From Natrarchaeobaculum sulfurireducens (GTDB lineage Archaea > Halobacteriota > Halobacteria > Halobacteriales > Natrialbaceae): a stretch of 64,000 nucleotides of DNA. Of the stretch, positions 27,960 through 37,390 are shown piece by piece. The position numbers and the translations under genes are program-made. Location of the stretch: contig NZ_CP024045.1 of NCBI RefSeq assembly GCF_003430825.1, forward strand, positions 37,048-101,047. Reading direction: 5' to 3'. A model generated the notes under the pieces. The model saw only the letters and a program-made list of their open reading frames with translations. It made no database searches and was not told where the DNA came from. Position 1 is the first letter of the stretch. The number at the start of each line of letters is the position of its first letter.

Positions 27960-29192
27960 ATGTCTGAAAGCCTGTCTTCGAGGACAGTCAGAGAGAAAAT
28001 CCTTGAACTACTCCACGATCGCATCATATCACATAGCAGCATTGAGGAACAACCATTCAAAGTAGAGTTTGAAGATCCTCTTCCAAACAAGATATGTTTC
28101 TACCTATACGGTCTCGGAATAGCTGATGAAGGGCATGGGTACACAATAAATGTTCGTCTCGATAAGACCAACGAAGATGGGAATATTATCACAGATCCCC
28201 CAGAGGACCATCTGGCGATTCTAGGAGGTTATAACCGGGACTACGAGGTATTCGTATTCTGGGACGATGACCTATACTACGATTATGGACCAGAGGAGAG
28301 CCAACCCTACACGCCCTACGTAAAAGAAGAGACAATCGAGGAGGCAGCCAGAACGGGCCTATCTACACAAAGGCGGGATCATCGGGAACGAGGTGAAGGC
28401 GGCGAGACCGTCATTGCGGTGGATGAGGACCATTTGGTTGATGCACTTTTGATGCGGAACAGGCTCTTCAAAATCCGGCGGATTCTACATGATGTCCTTC
28501 CTGAGGGATGGCGTGACAGCAGCGCAAGAGCACAGATTATCGAACGGGTAGTGGATATATTTCTTGAGGAGACTTCGAGGGACAATCCGACAAAGGAGAG
28601 AAGAGAAACCGCTCAGAAGATCGTTAAGGAGGACCGGGGTGATAATCTCGATACTATCCAGAATAAGTTTCGAGGAGAACTCTGGGAGCATCGAGATCGA
28701 CCCAGCAGTGGCTACCAGCAGGAGTACCTTGACCCGGCTTTAGAAAAGGTCGAGGCAAGATGGAGAGATGATATCGACATCGAAGAACTACTGGACGAAG
28801 AGGACGGCCCCCAGCATCCACTCATAACACACATACACGAAAACAAGTCTTCAACCTCCATATACACCTTTTCTGCCTCTCCAGATCATTGGCTGACCTC
28901 AGCCAGGTACAACGCAATTCCGTTTTCAGAAGATGATCGGGAGCTCTACGATGACCTCTCATCTGGTGATATCGTATTCTTCTATTCAGAAAGAGAGACA
29001 GTAAACGAGGAACTGCCTAAACAGCCAGTAGGCCTCATAGGTGCTACCATCATCGATGAAAAGAAAGAGGACGATCAGTGGTGGCAGGAACATGAAGACG
29101 GAGAAGATCACCCCCTAGTCGCGTCCTTCAGCCGCGTTTTCTACACCGGTTCAGTTGAGAAGTTTGACTACAACCTTGAGAATAGTCGCTAG
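27960..29192 (+). CDS. McrB-like protein, N-terminal part, cut by an insertion sequence
   Basis: The first 409 codons belong to an McrB-like gene; the last codon and stop come from the IS end. Residues about 1-130 form an unassigned acidic domain. A helical region follows (about 150-230). Residues about 295-405 look like an EVE/PUA-type modified-base reader: YTFSASPDHWLTSARYNAIP, then SSGDIVFFYS and PVGLIGATI. The frame resumes at 30692 after the element. In the intact gene this part would recognise modified or foreign DNA and recruit the AAA+ motor. As it stands, the fragment lacks the ATPase and is probably inactive unless the element leaves. Confidence 0.7.
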   Translation: MSESLSSRTVREKILELLHDRIISHSSIEEQPFKVEFEDPLPNKICFYLYGLGIADEGHGYTINVRLDKTNEDGNIITDPPEDHLAILGGYNRDYEVFVFWDDDLYYDYGPEESQPYTPYVKEETIEEAARTGLSTQRRDHRERGEGGETVIAVDEDHLVDALLMRNRLFKIRRILHDVLPEGWRDSSARAQIIERVVDIFLEETSRDNPTKERRETAQKIVKEDRGDNLDTIQNKFRGELWEHRDRPSSGYQQEYLDPALEKVEARWRDDIDIEELLDEEDGPQHPLITHIHENKSSTSIYTFSASPDHWLTSARYNAIPFSEDDRELYDDLSSGDIVFFYSERETVNEELPKQPVGLIGATIIDEKKEDDQWWQEHEDGEDHPLVASFSRVFYTGSVEKFDYNLENSR

Positions 29193-30691
29193 TTGTCCAC
29201 TGTACCGATCACGCCACGTACAGATCCGAGGAAATAGACGAGGGGTGAGGCAGAATCAGTATATCACTTGACCAGGAGACAGAACACAGATGGAAATCTG
29301 TCGCATAATGTCTACTTTGCCAGAGATTCTGACGAAGAGAAAGATAGCTGACGCTAGTAGCCGACCTCGCTTCGCCAGAAGCGAGGCGGCTCAGCCGAGT
29401 CCGTGATCACATCCAGGTGGCAATCCGGTACCGTTCGTCCGATGCTTCTCTTTCCATCCCAGATCCCGGTCTAACTCCCGGACGACTCCGTAGAGAAACG
29501 CATCTCCGAACGTGAACTCAACGGGAAGTGCTCGCCCGCCACGGCGTGGCCGGGCGAGCACGGCCCACTGTAATACCAGCCAGAGCTGCTCTAACAAGAA
29601 CCCGACACCCACGTAGAAGAGACGAATCGTCGTTGACGGTGTTGTCGTCAGTGCACGCGCCTCACGGAACTTCTCGTAGCTCTTTTCGATCTGTGATCGC
29701 TTGTTGTAGATCGTCGCAACCTGCGCCGGCGTCCGGTCTTCCAGACCGAACGCCGCGTATCCGGTCGCCTTCACGCCAGACTTTCCACGGTCACCGTTCT
29801 GGTAAGTGACGTTCACTGCCATCGGAAACGTCTGTTCGTGCTCTTTCCCCTCACAAATCGTCTCCTCGGTCATGTATGACGCTGTTACGGAGAGCTTCTT
29901 TCGGATCGACGCCTTCCCGGTCTTAACCGGGAAGACTGGCGGTGCACTCTCTCGGAGGACGCCAATCAGCTTCCCGACGTAGGCGTCTCGATCCATGAGA
30001 ATACGGTCGATCTCAAATGGATACGTCTCGACGCGGGCGAGCAGTCGCTCGACCGCGTCGGCCTTGCTATCTTCGCCAGCAACCGGTTCAACCGCGAGTG
30101 TCAGCGGCTTTCCCTGCGCAATCACGAACGCTGTGCAGTAGCGATGACACTGGGTAGTCCCGTCCCGAGCAGCCATCCGTCTGGTCTCGCCGTCACTTCT
30201 GGGAGTTCCGTGAAAAGGGTTGTCCATGAAGTCGATACAGACGGTTCTCGACCTGCGGCGGTCGAGAACCGTCATCACCAGCGTAGCGAGAATATCGTTA
30301 ACGGCGTCCAGCATCGGGTCTTTCTGGATCGTGTGGAGCCAGTCCATGACGGGCTCTCTATTGGGTGTTTCCTCTGTGTTGGTCGTGACGCCGTTAACAG
30401 AGGTTGTCCCAGCGGCGGCTCGAAGAACGACTTCCATGATGTCGCCGGGATCGAGGGGCGAGCCCTCGATTCCCGGCATCGGAATCAACAGGAGCAGCTC
30501 CAGAGAAAGAGCCTTGAGTTGCCGGTTCGAAATGAACTCGTCCGGATCTGTGAGAACTTCCTTGAGCAAGGGGATGTTCATCACGAATGTATCCGGACAG
30601 CGGATGAATCAGGTAACTGATTCACCCGCTTCCTTCATCACTACATGTTAGCTAGCTGGCCGCTCAGTCAGAGTGGACAACTAGCGATAGT
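29182..30691 (-). mobile_element. ISH3-like insertion sequence with target duplication
   Basis: The element itself is 29187-30686 (1500 bp). It ends in a perfect 15-bp inverted repeat, CGCTAGTTGTCCACT on the left and its complement on the right. It is flanked by a 5-bp direct duplication, ATAGT, at 29182-29186 and 30687-30691. Deleting the element and one duplication rejoins the McrB reading frame exactly. The intact ends and frame suggest a recent insertion. Confidence 0.9.
29391..30584 (-). CDS. ISH3-family transposase
   Basis: A 397-aa DDE transposase. VCIDFMDNPFHG near residue 144, ILMDRDAYVGKL near 205 and RSQIEKSYEKFREARA near 313 carry the catalytic D, D and E. Length and the YREK-like E region fit the haloarchaeal ISH3 group, whose 5-bp target duplication is also seen here. 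The gene is intact. Confidence 0.8.
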   Translation of the reverse strand: MMNIPLLKEVLTDPDEFISNRQLKALSLELLLLIPMPGIEGSPLDPGDIMEVVLRAAAGTTSVNGVTTNTEETPNREPVMDWLHTIQKDPMLDAVNDILATLVMTVLDRRRSRTVCIDFMDNPFHGTPRSDGETRRMAARDGTTQCHRYCTAFVIAQGKPLTLAVEPVAGEDSKADAVERLLARVETYPFEIDRILMDRDAYVGKLIGVLRESAPPVFPVKTGKASIRKKLSVTASYMTEETICEGKEHEQTFPMAVNVTYQNGDRGKSGVKATGYAAFGLEDRTPAQVATIYNKRSQIEKSYEKFREARALTTTPSTTIRLFYVGVGFLLEQLWLVLQWAVLARPRRGGRALPVEFTFGDAFLYGVVRELDRDLGWKEKHRTNGTGLPPGCDHGLG

Positions 30692-30802
30692 ATTGCAGAC
30701 AAGGACGAGTCAGATCTCGAGAAGGAGATAGAATCTCTGACAGCAGGCCTCCTCGATGTTTCCACCGCTCACAGCATCTGTCACGCCGCCTTCGATGAAA
30801 GA

Positions 30803-31978
30803 ATGCCTATTGAGGACACCTTAGCTCGCTTTAGCGATATCGATGGTTCGGATGAAATCGTCCGTCCTATCGCACTAATAGCAGAGATGGCATCCCGACT
30901 CCGAGAAGCACCGCCGATCAACATCCACACCGAGTTCTCGGGATCATTCGATGACGATCTGCTGGAAGGACTCTATTTCCCCGACAGCGAACAGGAGATA
31001 CTGGACCAGATCCATGCAGCCCTCCACGCTGGAAAGCATGTCATCCTCACAGGGCCACCAGGAACAGGCAAAACAGAGATCGCACAGCGTGTAACCAATA
31101 AAATCGCCCAGGAATTTCCCTGGATGTACTCGGGCTCCCAGATGACAACGGCTACCTCCGACTGGTCGACCTTCGACACGGTCGGCGGTTACATGCCTGA
31201 AGAAGACGAGGACACAGATGGAGACCTATCCTTCTCTCCAGGCATCGTCCTCAACCGGTTCAGAGATAGAGAAACTGAGACTCCTCAGAACGAACCGCTT
31301 GTGATTGACGAGTTAAACCGAGCTGATATTGACAAAGCGTTCGGACAGCTATTTACTGTTCTATCAGGTCAATCCGTCCAGCTACCATACACCAAGAACA
31401 GCAAAGAAGTCGAGATCGTAACCGCTGGTCAACTTGACGAGCTACCGAGTGCTCACCAGTACGCTGTGCCGGAGTCTTGGGTCATCTTTGCCACGATGAA
31501 TACCTACGACAAGACTTCACTGTATGAGATGAGTTATGCCTTCATGCGGCGTTTCTCCTTCATCCCCGTCGATGTCCCTGAGCTTCCAGAAGAGGAGGAC
31601 CCGGATGAGGAGGATGCCCTTCAAAAGCTCATGAAAGGGTACGAATCTACCTGGGACGGGATCGATGCGGATACTGACGAATTACTCGCAGTTGGCCGTG
31701 TCTGGAGGAACGCTAATAATGAGGTTGACGGCTGGGCGATCGGTCCCGCTCTCGTACAGGATATCCTCGCTACGATAACACAGTACCCCCGGTCTGATAC
31801 TGAGTTGAAGCCACGCCTCACGAACGCGGTAATCAGTTACATCTTCCCGCAACTAGAAGGCGTCCCAGAGCGGAAGCAGATTGTCAACAGTATCAAAGAC
31901 TCACCGGAAGTCAACGAGGACAAAATCACAGAAGGGGCTAGAGAGATACTTCAGGTATCCTTTGAAGGCGATGAATAG
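30803..31978 (+). CDS. McrB-like AAA+ ATPase, C-terminal part
   Basis: 391 aa from ATG 30803; in the uninterrupted gene the frame continues from 30692 with 37 further codons and no stop, joining the N-terminal part. It holds the McrB-type AAA+ motor: Walker A GPPGTGKT near residue 84, Walker B LVIDELNRAD near 166, and the sensor stretch FATMNTYDKTSLYEM near 230 with MRRFSF after it. McrB motors translocate on DNA and activate a nuclease partner. The stop overlaps the start of the next gene (ATGAATAG), so the nuclease is translationally coupled. Without the reader domain this half could be expressed only from a promoter near the IS end. Confidence 0.8.
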   Translation: MPIEDTLARFSDIDGSDEIVRPIALIAEMASRLREAPPINIHTEFSGSFDDDLLEGLYFPDSEQEILDQIHAALHAGKHVILTGPPGTGKTEIAQRVTNKIAQEFPWMYSGSQMTTATSDWSTFDTVGGYMPEEDEDTDGDLSFSPGIVLNRFRDRETETPQNEPLVIDELNRADIDKAFGQLFTVLSGQSVQLPYTKNSKEVEIVTAGQLDELPSAHQYAVPESWVIFATMNTYDKTSLYEMSYAFMRRFSFIPVDVPELPEEEDPDEEDALQKLMKGYESTWDGIDADTDELLAVGRVWRNANNEVDGWAIGPALVQDILATITQYPRSDTELKPRLTNAVISYIFPQLEGVPERKQIVNSIKDSPEVNEDKITEGAREILQVSFEGDE

Positions 31979-33332
31979 GGAAACGATCATCGACCAGCTA
32001 AGTCAGGATATCGTCTCCTATGTGATGGCTGGATCCTTCGAAGAGCAGCAGATCGCCCGTGAGATCAAACCTGGAGACCTTGATGAACGGTTCGAGGACT
32101 ACCGATTACTGCTTAACCTCCACTTCGTTCTGAAAGATGATGTCGTGAAATTCGTCAAGAAACTCCCAAAGCGGCTAAGAAGCATCAGTACAGAAACGAA
32201 GACTGTCTCACGGACTCGTAGAGGGACCGTCGACGGCCACATAAATTGGGGGGCGACGATGAAGAAACGATACTCTCAGAATCCTTCAGACAGTTCACTA
32301 TTCGTCTGCGACAACCGGTCTGAGGACTATGACACCCCAGAGAACCTTGTATTAAAACGGCTGATATCAATTATATATAACACGATCGACCAAGCAGAGG
32401 AGTACATCAAGCAGCAGTACACCTGGGCGAAGGATACCTGGCGAGGCGAGGAGGACCTCATTGACGAACTGAAACGGATAGTAGATAGAAATGTCCACGT
32501 CAGAAGAATCCGCTCTCCCGAAAACTACGAACCAACTGAACGGATGCTCATAGCGGCGGAAAGCTCTCGAAAACCTATCTATCAAGAAGCAGCTGAACTA
32601 CTCCGTACTCACGATAATCTGGTTGCCGGAGACCGGGGCGAGATCAAGGATCTGCTAAACAATACGGCTATCACACCTGATGATGACGAAACCCTGTTCG
32701 AGCTATACGTCCTGTTCCGATTCGTATCTGTCCTTGAATCTATCCGTAAGCAGCAGGCTCAGTTCAAGCCAATTCGATCGAATAGGAAAGAAGTTGCCAT
32801 GTTCGATGGTGACCCGGAACTAGTGCTGTACTACGATCAGGCAGGTACGGATAGAGATCTTTCCTTTGTAACCGAGGAAGACATCACGGAGCGCCCTCTG
32901 TCCCGCAGTGAGAAGGTGCAGGAGGTAGCTCACGATATCTCGAACCAATACTTCGACAAAAAATTCCAGAACTATACCAGTAGGCCTGACGTCATAGTCC
33001 TCGAAATCAGGGATCCTAATACACAAACCTATGAATACCTCGTCACCGAGGTCAAGAACAGTACAAATACAGGCACGATTAGGACGGGGATCAAAGAGAC
33101 TCTGGAATACCTAGCTTTCCTCCGAGTCGATGATGATTTCGTATTTGAGGATGAGGATGGGGAGGACTATTTCGGAAGCGGATGGAACGGCCTCCTCGTC
33201 ATCCAGGATCTCGAACGAGACACTACCCCTCTCGAGGAACAGGGCGACTCCGAGATCAAGATCCTACAGGCCTCCGAATTAGAGGATGGACTTGAGAGAG
33301 TCTTGGATAGAGCTGATTTGAACGTAGAATAA
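31971..33332 (+). CDS. McrC/DUF2357-like PD-(D/E)XK nuclease
   Basis: 453 aa from ATG 31971, overlapping the McrB-like stop by 8 bases. The first 330 residues are helical and resemble the DUF2357/McrC N-terminal region (TPENLVLKRLISIIYN, DETLFELYVLFRFV). The nuclease core is near residues 340-380: RPDVIVLEI then YLVTEVKNS, giving D...ExK, followed by a Thr/Glu helix (KETLEYLAFL). It should be the DNA-cutting subunit driven by the preceding motor. It ends 28 bases before the convergent Dam-type gene. Confidence 0.75.
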   Translation: MNRETIIDQLSQDIVSYVMAGSFEEQQIAREIKPGDLDERFEDYRLLLNLHFVLKDDVVKFVKKLPKRLRSISTETKTVSRTRRGTVDGHINWGATMKKRYSQNPSDSSLFVCDNRSEDYDTPENLVLKRLISIIYNTIDQAEEYIKQQYTWAKDTWRGEEDLIDELKRIVDRNVHVRRIRSPENYEPTERMLIAAESSRKPIYQEAAELLRTHDNLVAGDRGEIKDLLNNTAITPDDDETLFELYVLFRFVSVLESIRKQQAQFKPIRSNRKEVAMFDGDPELVLYYDQAGTDRDLSFVTEEDITERPLSRSEKVQEVAHDISNQYFDKKFQNYTSRPDVIVLEIRDPNTQTYEYLVTEVKNSTNTGTIRTGIKETLEYLAFLRVDDDFVFEDEDGEDYFGSGWNGLLVIQDLERDTTPLEEQGDSEIKILQASELEDGLERVLDRADLNVE

Positions 33333-33360
33333 CGGCAGCGAAAGAAGAGCGAGTTGTTGG

Positions 33361-34215
33361 CTATTCCTCGGTTCCAAGTCCATCTAGGGTTGTCTGCTCG
33401 GTATCGTCAAACTCGAAGGTTCCTGCCTCGTCCATGTCGTAGTTGAGGATGAGACGTTCGGTTACCTCGATAGACCGGCTGTCGTTATCGTGCTGCTTGT
33501 TCATGAACTGGGACCGGCCTTTCTCCACTATGGTGTAATCTTGCAGGCCTTCAGGGATTCGCTGGTACGATACTGCCCATTTACCTTCTGTCTCGCTTAG
33601 AGTATCCACGAATCGCTCGTGGTCGAAGTCCCCGTCGTGACGGTACAGAGCGTCCCCCTCATCGACGTAGGGCGGGTCGCAATAGAAGAACGTGTCTTCA
33701 CTATCGTAGCGGTCGATCAGATCTGCATAGTCAAGATTCTCGATTTGGACATTTTTGAACCGGTCTGCGAACTCGTATAGCTTCTCCGTGGCGTTCCTCA
33801 GCTTACGTGCCTTGTTCCGCTGGTGGGCTGAGGCAAATCCAGATGCAGTCCGGTACTTTGCAGCGTATTGTGAATACCTGAGGTAGAAGAACCGGCCTGC
33901 CCGCTCAATCGAGTCGTCAGGTCTTTCGCCGGAATAGAAGTCCTCTTTCCACTCTTGATGCTGCTCTCGTGCGTACGGAGTTTTATTAAGCCAGTCGATT
34001 AGCTCATCTTCTCTCTCGCGCAGAATCTTGAAAAACTGGACGAGATCACCGTCCAAGTCATTGTAGACCTCAGTATGGCTCTCAGGCTTATTCACTAAGA
34101 CAGCACCGCTACCGCCAAAGACCTCCACGTAGCACTTATGCTCCGGGAAGTGCTCGATGATCCAGGGAGCTAGATAGGATTTCCCTCCCGGAAATGGAAA
34201 CACAGACTTTGTCAC
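33361..34215 (-). CDS. Dam-type (D12 class) adenine-N6 DNA methyltransferase
   Basis: 284 aa. FPFPGGKSYLAPWI at the N-terminus and VEVFGGSGAVLVNKP near residue 30 form the AdoMet site. FYCDPPYVDEGDALYR near residue 173 is the catalytic DPPY motif. The order of motifs and the length are those of Dam/DpnIIA enzymes, which methylate adenine in short sites. It is the last gene of the minus-strand operon and converges on the McrBC-like pair. It probably protects self DNA, or makes the mark read by the EVE-domain protein; which of these cannot be told. Confidence 0.85.
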   Translation of the reverse strand: MTKSVFPFPGGKSYLAPWIIEHFPEHKCYVEVFGGSGAVLVNKPESHTEVYNDLDGDLVQFFKILREREDELIDWLNKTPYAREQHQEWKEDFYSGERPDDSIERAGRFFYLRYSQYAAKYRTASGFASAHQRNKARKLRNATEKLYEFADRFKNVQIENLDYADLIDRYDSEDTFFYCDPPYVDEGDALYRHDGDFDHERFVDTLSETEGKWAVSYQRIPEGLQDYTIVEKGRSQFMNKQHDNDSRSIEVTERLILNYDMDEAGTFEFDDTEQTTLDGLGTEE

Positions 34216-34269
34216 GACCGGAGCATAGACGATGATTCACTATAATACTTCCTTCATCTCTATCCTGGG

Positions 34270-34668
34270 CTACGAGGTAACGTTGAGATTGCTCGAATAC
34301 CATCCAGGTCCTACCTGCTCAAGGCTTCCACGGAAAATCCTATTCAGCCCTATTCTTTCGTCGCCATCAAGTAGTACGGGCTCATCCCAGTACTCCACGT
34401 TGTCGACCACGAACTGTACCCGGGGATTATTCGCCAGCAGAAAGTTCACGCGCTCGGACAGGATGTCGTGGATGAACTCGCTGATCTCTTCAGGATCTTC
34501 CGCACCTCGGAGATAGCTGTCAAGACCGAACACCGCTATATCGTAAGGCAAATCTCCCATATCGTCGACACGGCGGAGAAACTCGACTACACTCATACGT
34601 TCATCAAACTCGTCACCGACGTCTAAGGCCTCTTCACCGACGACGTGATAGCCGATATCGAAGTTCAT
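34270..34668 (-). CDS. Unknown 132-aa protein of the defence operon
   Basis: Small acidic alpha/beta protein. Visible elements are YDIAVFGLDSYLRG (about 42-55), NFLLANNPRVQFVVDNVEYW (about 75-94) and a C-terminal NRIFRG. The alternating strands suggest a compact domain but I recognise no family. It lies between the DUF1156 methyltransferase (77 bases) and the Dam-type gene (54 bases), all on one strand. Conservation of this position elsewhere would make it a core subunit; it may serve as specificity or inhibitor subunit, which is a guess. Confidence 0.6.
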   Translation of the reverse strand: MNFDIGYHVVGEEALDVGDEFDERMSVVEFLRRVDDMGDLPYDIAVFGLDSYLRGAEDPEEISEFIHDILSERVNFLLANNPRVQFVVDNVEYWDEPVLLDGDERIGLNRIFRGSLEQVGPGWYSSNLNVTS

Positions 34669-34745
34669 CAGATTCTAGCAGCCTATAATATGGCAAATGG
34701 TATAAAAGTAATCGGAAATCAAGGCCTTTACTGGCCGAGGATTTC

Positions 34746-37382
34746 TCAGCGGAAGTCCTCAATCTCCAGCTGAGTGTCGGATTGCTCCTTCACGTATTCA
34801 GCGATATCATCGTAGTCATCGTCCCCTTCGATCTCTGAGAGCCTGTGAAGCGCGTTGATCGCACCTTCATCAGTCCATTTCCCGAATCGCTTGGCTAACT
34901 GGTCGGTCTCGAAGAGGTAGTACAGATAGTGGGCCTTGTCAATCGACAGTGGTTCGTTCTTGTTTTCCAGGCAGTCAGCCCGTTCAAACGGATCTAGAAT
35001 GACCAAGTCGTCACCTTGTTGTTCCAGTAGATCTTCATGAACCAATTCAGCCACGTCGACTCCTCTCTGTCGAAGATCCTTATTGAGGGCGTTGAAAGAT
35101 AATTCCTCGCCTCGGCCCAAAACGTGGGTTAGATAGACTGCACTGAGAGGATCCATTTCCTCGCTCAGAATCTGGAATCGTTCCTCGAGCAGTTGTTCGT
35201 CGACGATTTCTTTGATAGCGTCGACAGCCTCGACCACGTCCATCTGCTCTCCGTCACGAGTGACGTTCGGATAGTGTTTCGAGAAGATCTCCAGGCACTT
35301 CCCCATCGCCACCACGAAGATATCACCTCCAGTCAAGCGGCGACCTGCTTGCTCCAGTCGGTCGATCTCATCCTCTGCCCGGAAGTATATATCGTCCTCA
35401 AGCGACTTCCAAGAGACCTCCTTGGGATCTTCTTGGCGTTTCCTGCAGACGATAATGGTGTCGTAGTCGACGGTTGCTCTTCCGTGCCTGGTACCTCCAC
35501 GAGTCTCACTGTTTACAGGGTAGAGAGCGCTAATGTAGAAGTCAGCATCAAGTACGGATTGGAGCGTTGAACCCCAGGCCTCGGTCTCCTTGTGGTGGAA
35601 GGTGAAGGCCATAATACCGTCGTCAGCCAGTTTCCGACGGGATTCGTTGAAGACGTTCGTCAGTGTCTCGATGTAGTGCTCCTCGGTTCTCTTGTCCTCG
35701 ACATCTTTCGCCGGGTCGACAACGGCCTCGCTCTTCTTCGGCGTACGTTCTCCTTGGAAGTGGTCGTAGGTGTCGCTGAGAACCTCGTGTAGCCAGACGT
35801 AATAGAAGTCCGAGAGCTCGGCATACATTTCGTTGTCGTAGTATGGGGGATCCGTGATGATCGCGTCTACTGATTTGTCTTCGATAGGTAGATACTCAGA
35901 GGTTCCACAGCGTAAGAAGGAATTCCCCTCCTCTCCTAGGTGAGAGGCATCGTCCACAAGGACACCCTCTACCGGAGTCTGCATCTGCTTATCCTGAGAG
36001 TTCCCGTCCTCGTCGATGTATTTCTCGACCGGGCTCTGACACCACTCCTTCGCGGCCTTCGTTTTATCGAACATCCCCTTGAAGGTACCACGACCGTAAT
36101 CACTGCCCCAGACATTCCCTTCAACAGGTGTGTGCCGGGCGATAATCGTGTTATAGTTGTAAATAGGCTCAAGCTTGTTCGCCACCCGGTTGTACATGCA
36201 GAACATGTTGTTCGACTCCAGCATGGCGGAGAACGTGGTGAGCAGGAACTCCTTCACGTTCTGATCCTCGATGTCGTCGATCTCGTTGAGGAGCCGGCCC
36301 AGCAGCAACAGCTGCCGGTCGTTGAACATCTGGTGGTACTTGTGATAGCCGTGGTTCCAAGCACGGTCACTGCTCCCCTGGTACCGGTCCTGCTCTGGGA
36401 TCGGCAGCTCGTCCCACTCTTCCTCCAACTCCTTGCTAGCACTCTCGTAGAGCTCTAAATCGTGGTCAGTGGGGTCTTTGTATCCTTTATCGTCACAGGA
36501 ATCGCAGTAGTATTCCACTGCATACATCTGGGAATCTGGCTTGCCAAAGCGTTTCGTGGCGTCGATAATCTTACTCCGGACACCGCAATCAGGACAGGTA
36601 TAATTCTGTCCTGAAGCGGTCCCCTCCTTGGGCATGAACTTATTCCCGCAGCTGTCGTCCACGCATGTTGTCTCCGTAGTGTGGTCGTCTGTCTGCTGGA
36701 CGGTCCAGCAGTCCGGGCAGAGAACATTCTTGTAGCTGTCGTTGGAGGAACGGGAATTAGCGAAGTAGTAGCCCTTGAACAGGGGAATATCGTGGCCGCA
36801 GTTCAGGCACTCGATCTCCTTCACCCAGAAGTAGTACATCGCATCCGCCATGTTATCGCAGTCTGGGCACGGTGTCTGGTAGTACTCGAGAATTTCCTCA
36901 CCGACAGATTCGTAGATCTCGTCGTAGGCCTCTTGCAGATCATCAATATCCACGGGTTCAATCTCTTTCTTCACTGTGAACCAGGCAACCGGGTTTAGAT
37001 CGCTGCCGATGACGTTGCAGCCCATCCGCAGGGCTTCAACGATCGTGGTTCCCCCGCCCATGAATGGGTCGAGAACAGTCTTATCGCCAAAGTCGACGTC
37101 TTCCAAGTAGTAGTCCCATAGGGCCTCTGGATTATCCCAGTCGACGTCCGGTAACTCCTCGAAACTCTCCTGGCCGTTCTCCTTGATATGGATTTCATCC
37201 TCCGCTAGGGAGTACAGGAGCATGGTGCGGAAGACCGAGCCCAGTCGCCTGGCCCAGTACTTGTGCATTGTGTAGACAGGCCGGTAGTAGCGCTTGGCAT
37301 GGCCTTCCTTCGATGCGATTTCGTTGACCCCCTCAATTGGGAACGAAATCTCGATAGGTCGACGACTGTTTTCCTTGCTCAT
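34746..37382 (-). CDS. DUF1156-type DNA methyltransferase (PglX-like)
   Basis: 878 aa. The N-terminus (EGHAKRYYRPVYTMHKYWAR) is the DUF1156 signature. Motif I is DPFMGGGTTIVEAL near residue 105, followed by GSDLNPVAWF. Motif IV is TDPPYYDNEMYAELSDFYYV near residue 508. Between them lie at least three zinc ribbons (CPDCDN...CLNCG, CPDCWT...CG, CPDCGV...CDSC). The C-terminal third is helical. Enzymes of this class are the modification subunit (called PglXI) in some BREX types and in other DUF499-linked anti-phage systems. It starts 8 bases after the PglZ stop. Confidence 0.85.
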   Translation of the reverse strand: MSKENSRRPIEISFPIEGVNEIASKEGHAKRYYRPVYTMHKYWARRLGSVFRTMLLYSLAEDEIHIKENGQESFEELPDVDWDNPEALWDYYLEDVDFGDKTVLDPFMGGGTTIVEALRMGCNVIGSDLNPVAWFTVKKEIEPVDIDDLQEAYDEIYESVGEEILEYYQTPCPDCDNMADAMYYFWVKEIECLNCGHDIPLFKGYYFANSRSSNDSYKNVLCPDCWTVQQTDDHTTETTCVDDSCGNKFMPKEGTASGQNYTCPDCGVRSKIIDATKRFGKPDSQMYAVEYYCDSCDDKGYKDPTDHDLELYESASKELEEEWDELPIPEQDRYQGSSDRAWNHGYHKYHQMFNDRQLLLLGRLLNEIDDIEDQNVKEFLLTTFSAMLESNNMFCMYNRVANKLEPIYNYNTIIARHTPVEGNVWGSDYGRGTFKGMFDKTKAAKEWCQSPVEKYIDEDGNSQDKQMQTPVEGVLVDDASHLGEEGNSFLRCGTSEYLPIEDKSVDAIITDPPYYDNEMYAELSDFYYVWLHEVLSDTYDHFQGERTPKKSEAVVDPAKDVEDKRTEEHYIETLTNVFNESRRKLADDGIMAFTFHHKETEAWGSTLQSVLDADFYISALYPVNSETRGGTRHGRATVDYDTIIVCRKRQEDPKEVSWKSLEDDIYFRAEDEIDRLEQAGRRLTGGDIFVVAMGKCLEIFSKHYPNVTRDGEQMDVVEAVDAIKEIVDEQLLEERFQILSEEMDPLSAVYLTHVLGRGEELSFNALNKDLRQRGVDVAELVHEDLLEQQGDDLVILDPFERADCLENKNEPLSIDKAHYLYYLFETDQLAKRFGKWTDEGAINALHRLSEIEGDDDYDDIAEYVKEQSDTQLEIEDFR

Positions 37383-37390
37383 GCTTATTT

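Noticed and set aside
30144..30620. Plus-strand frames at the right side of the ISH3-like element
   Set aside because: Antisense to an intact transposase.
35940..36458. 172-aa plus-strand frame inside the methyltransferase
   Set aside because: Antisense to the zinc-ribbon region of the DUF1156 methyltransferase.
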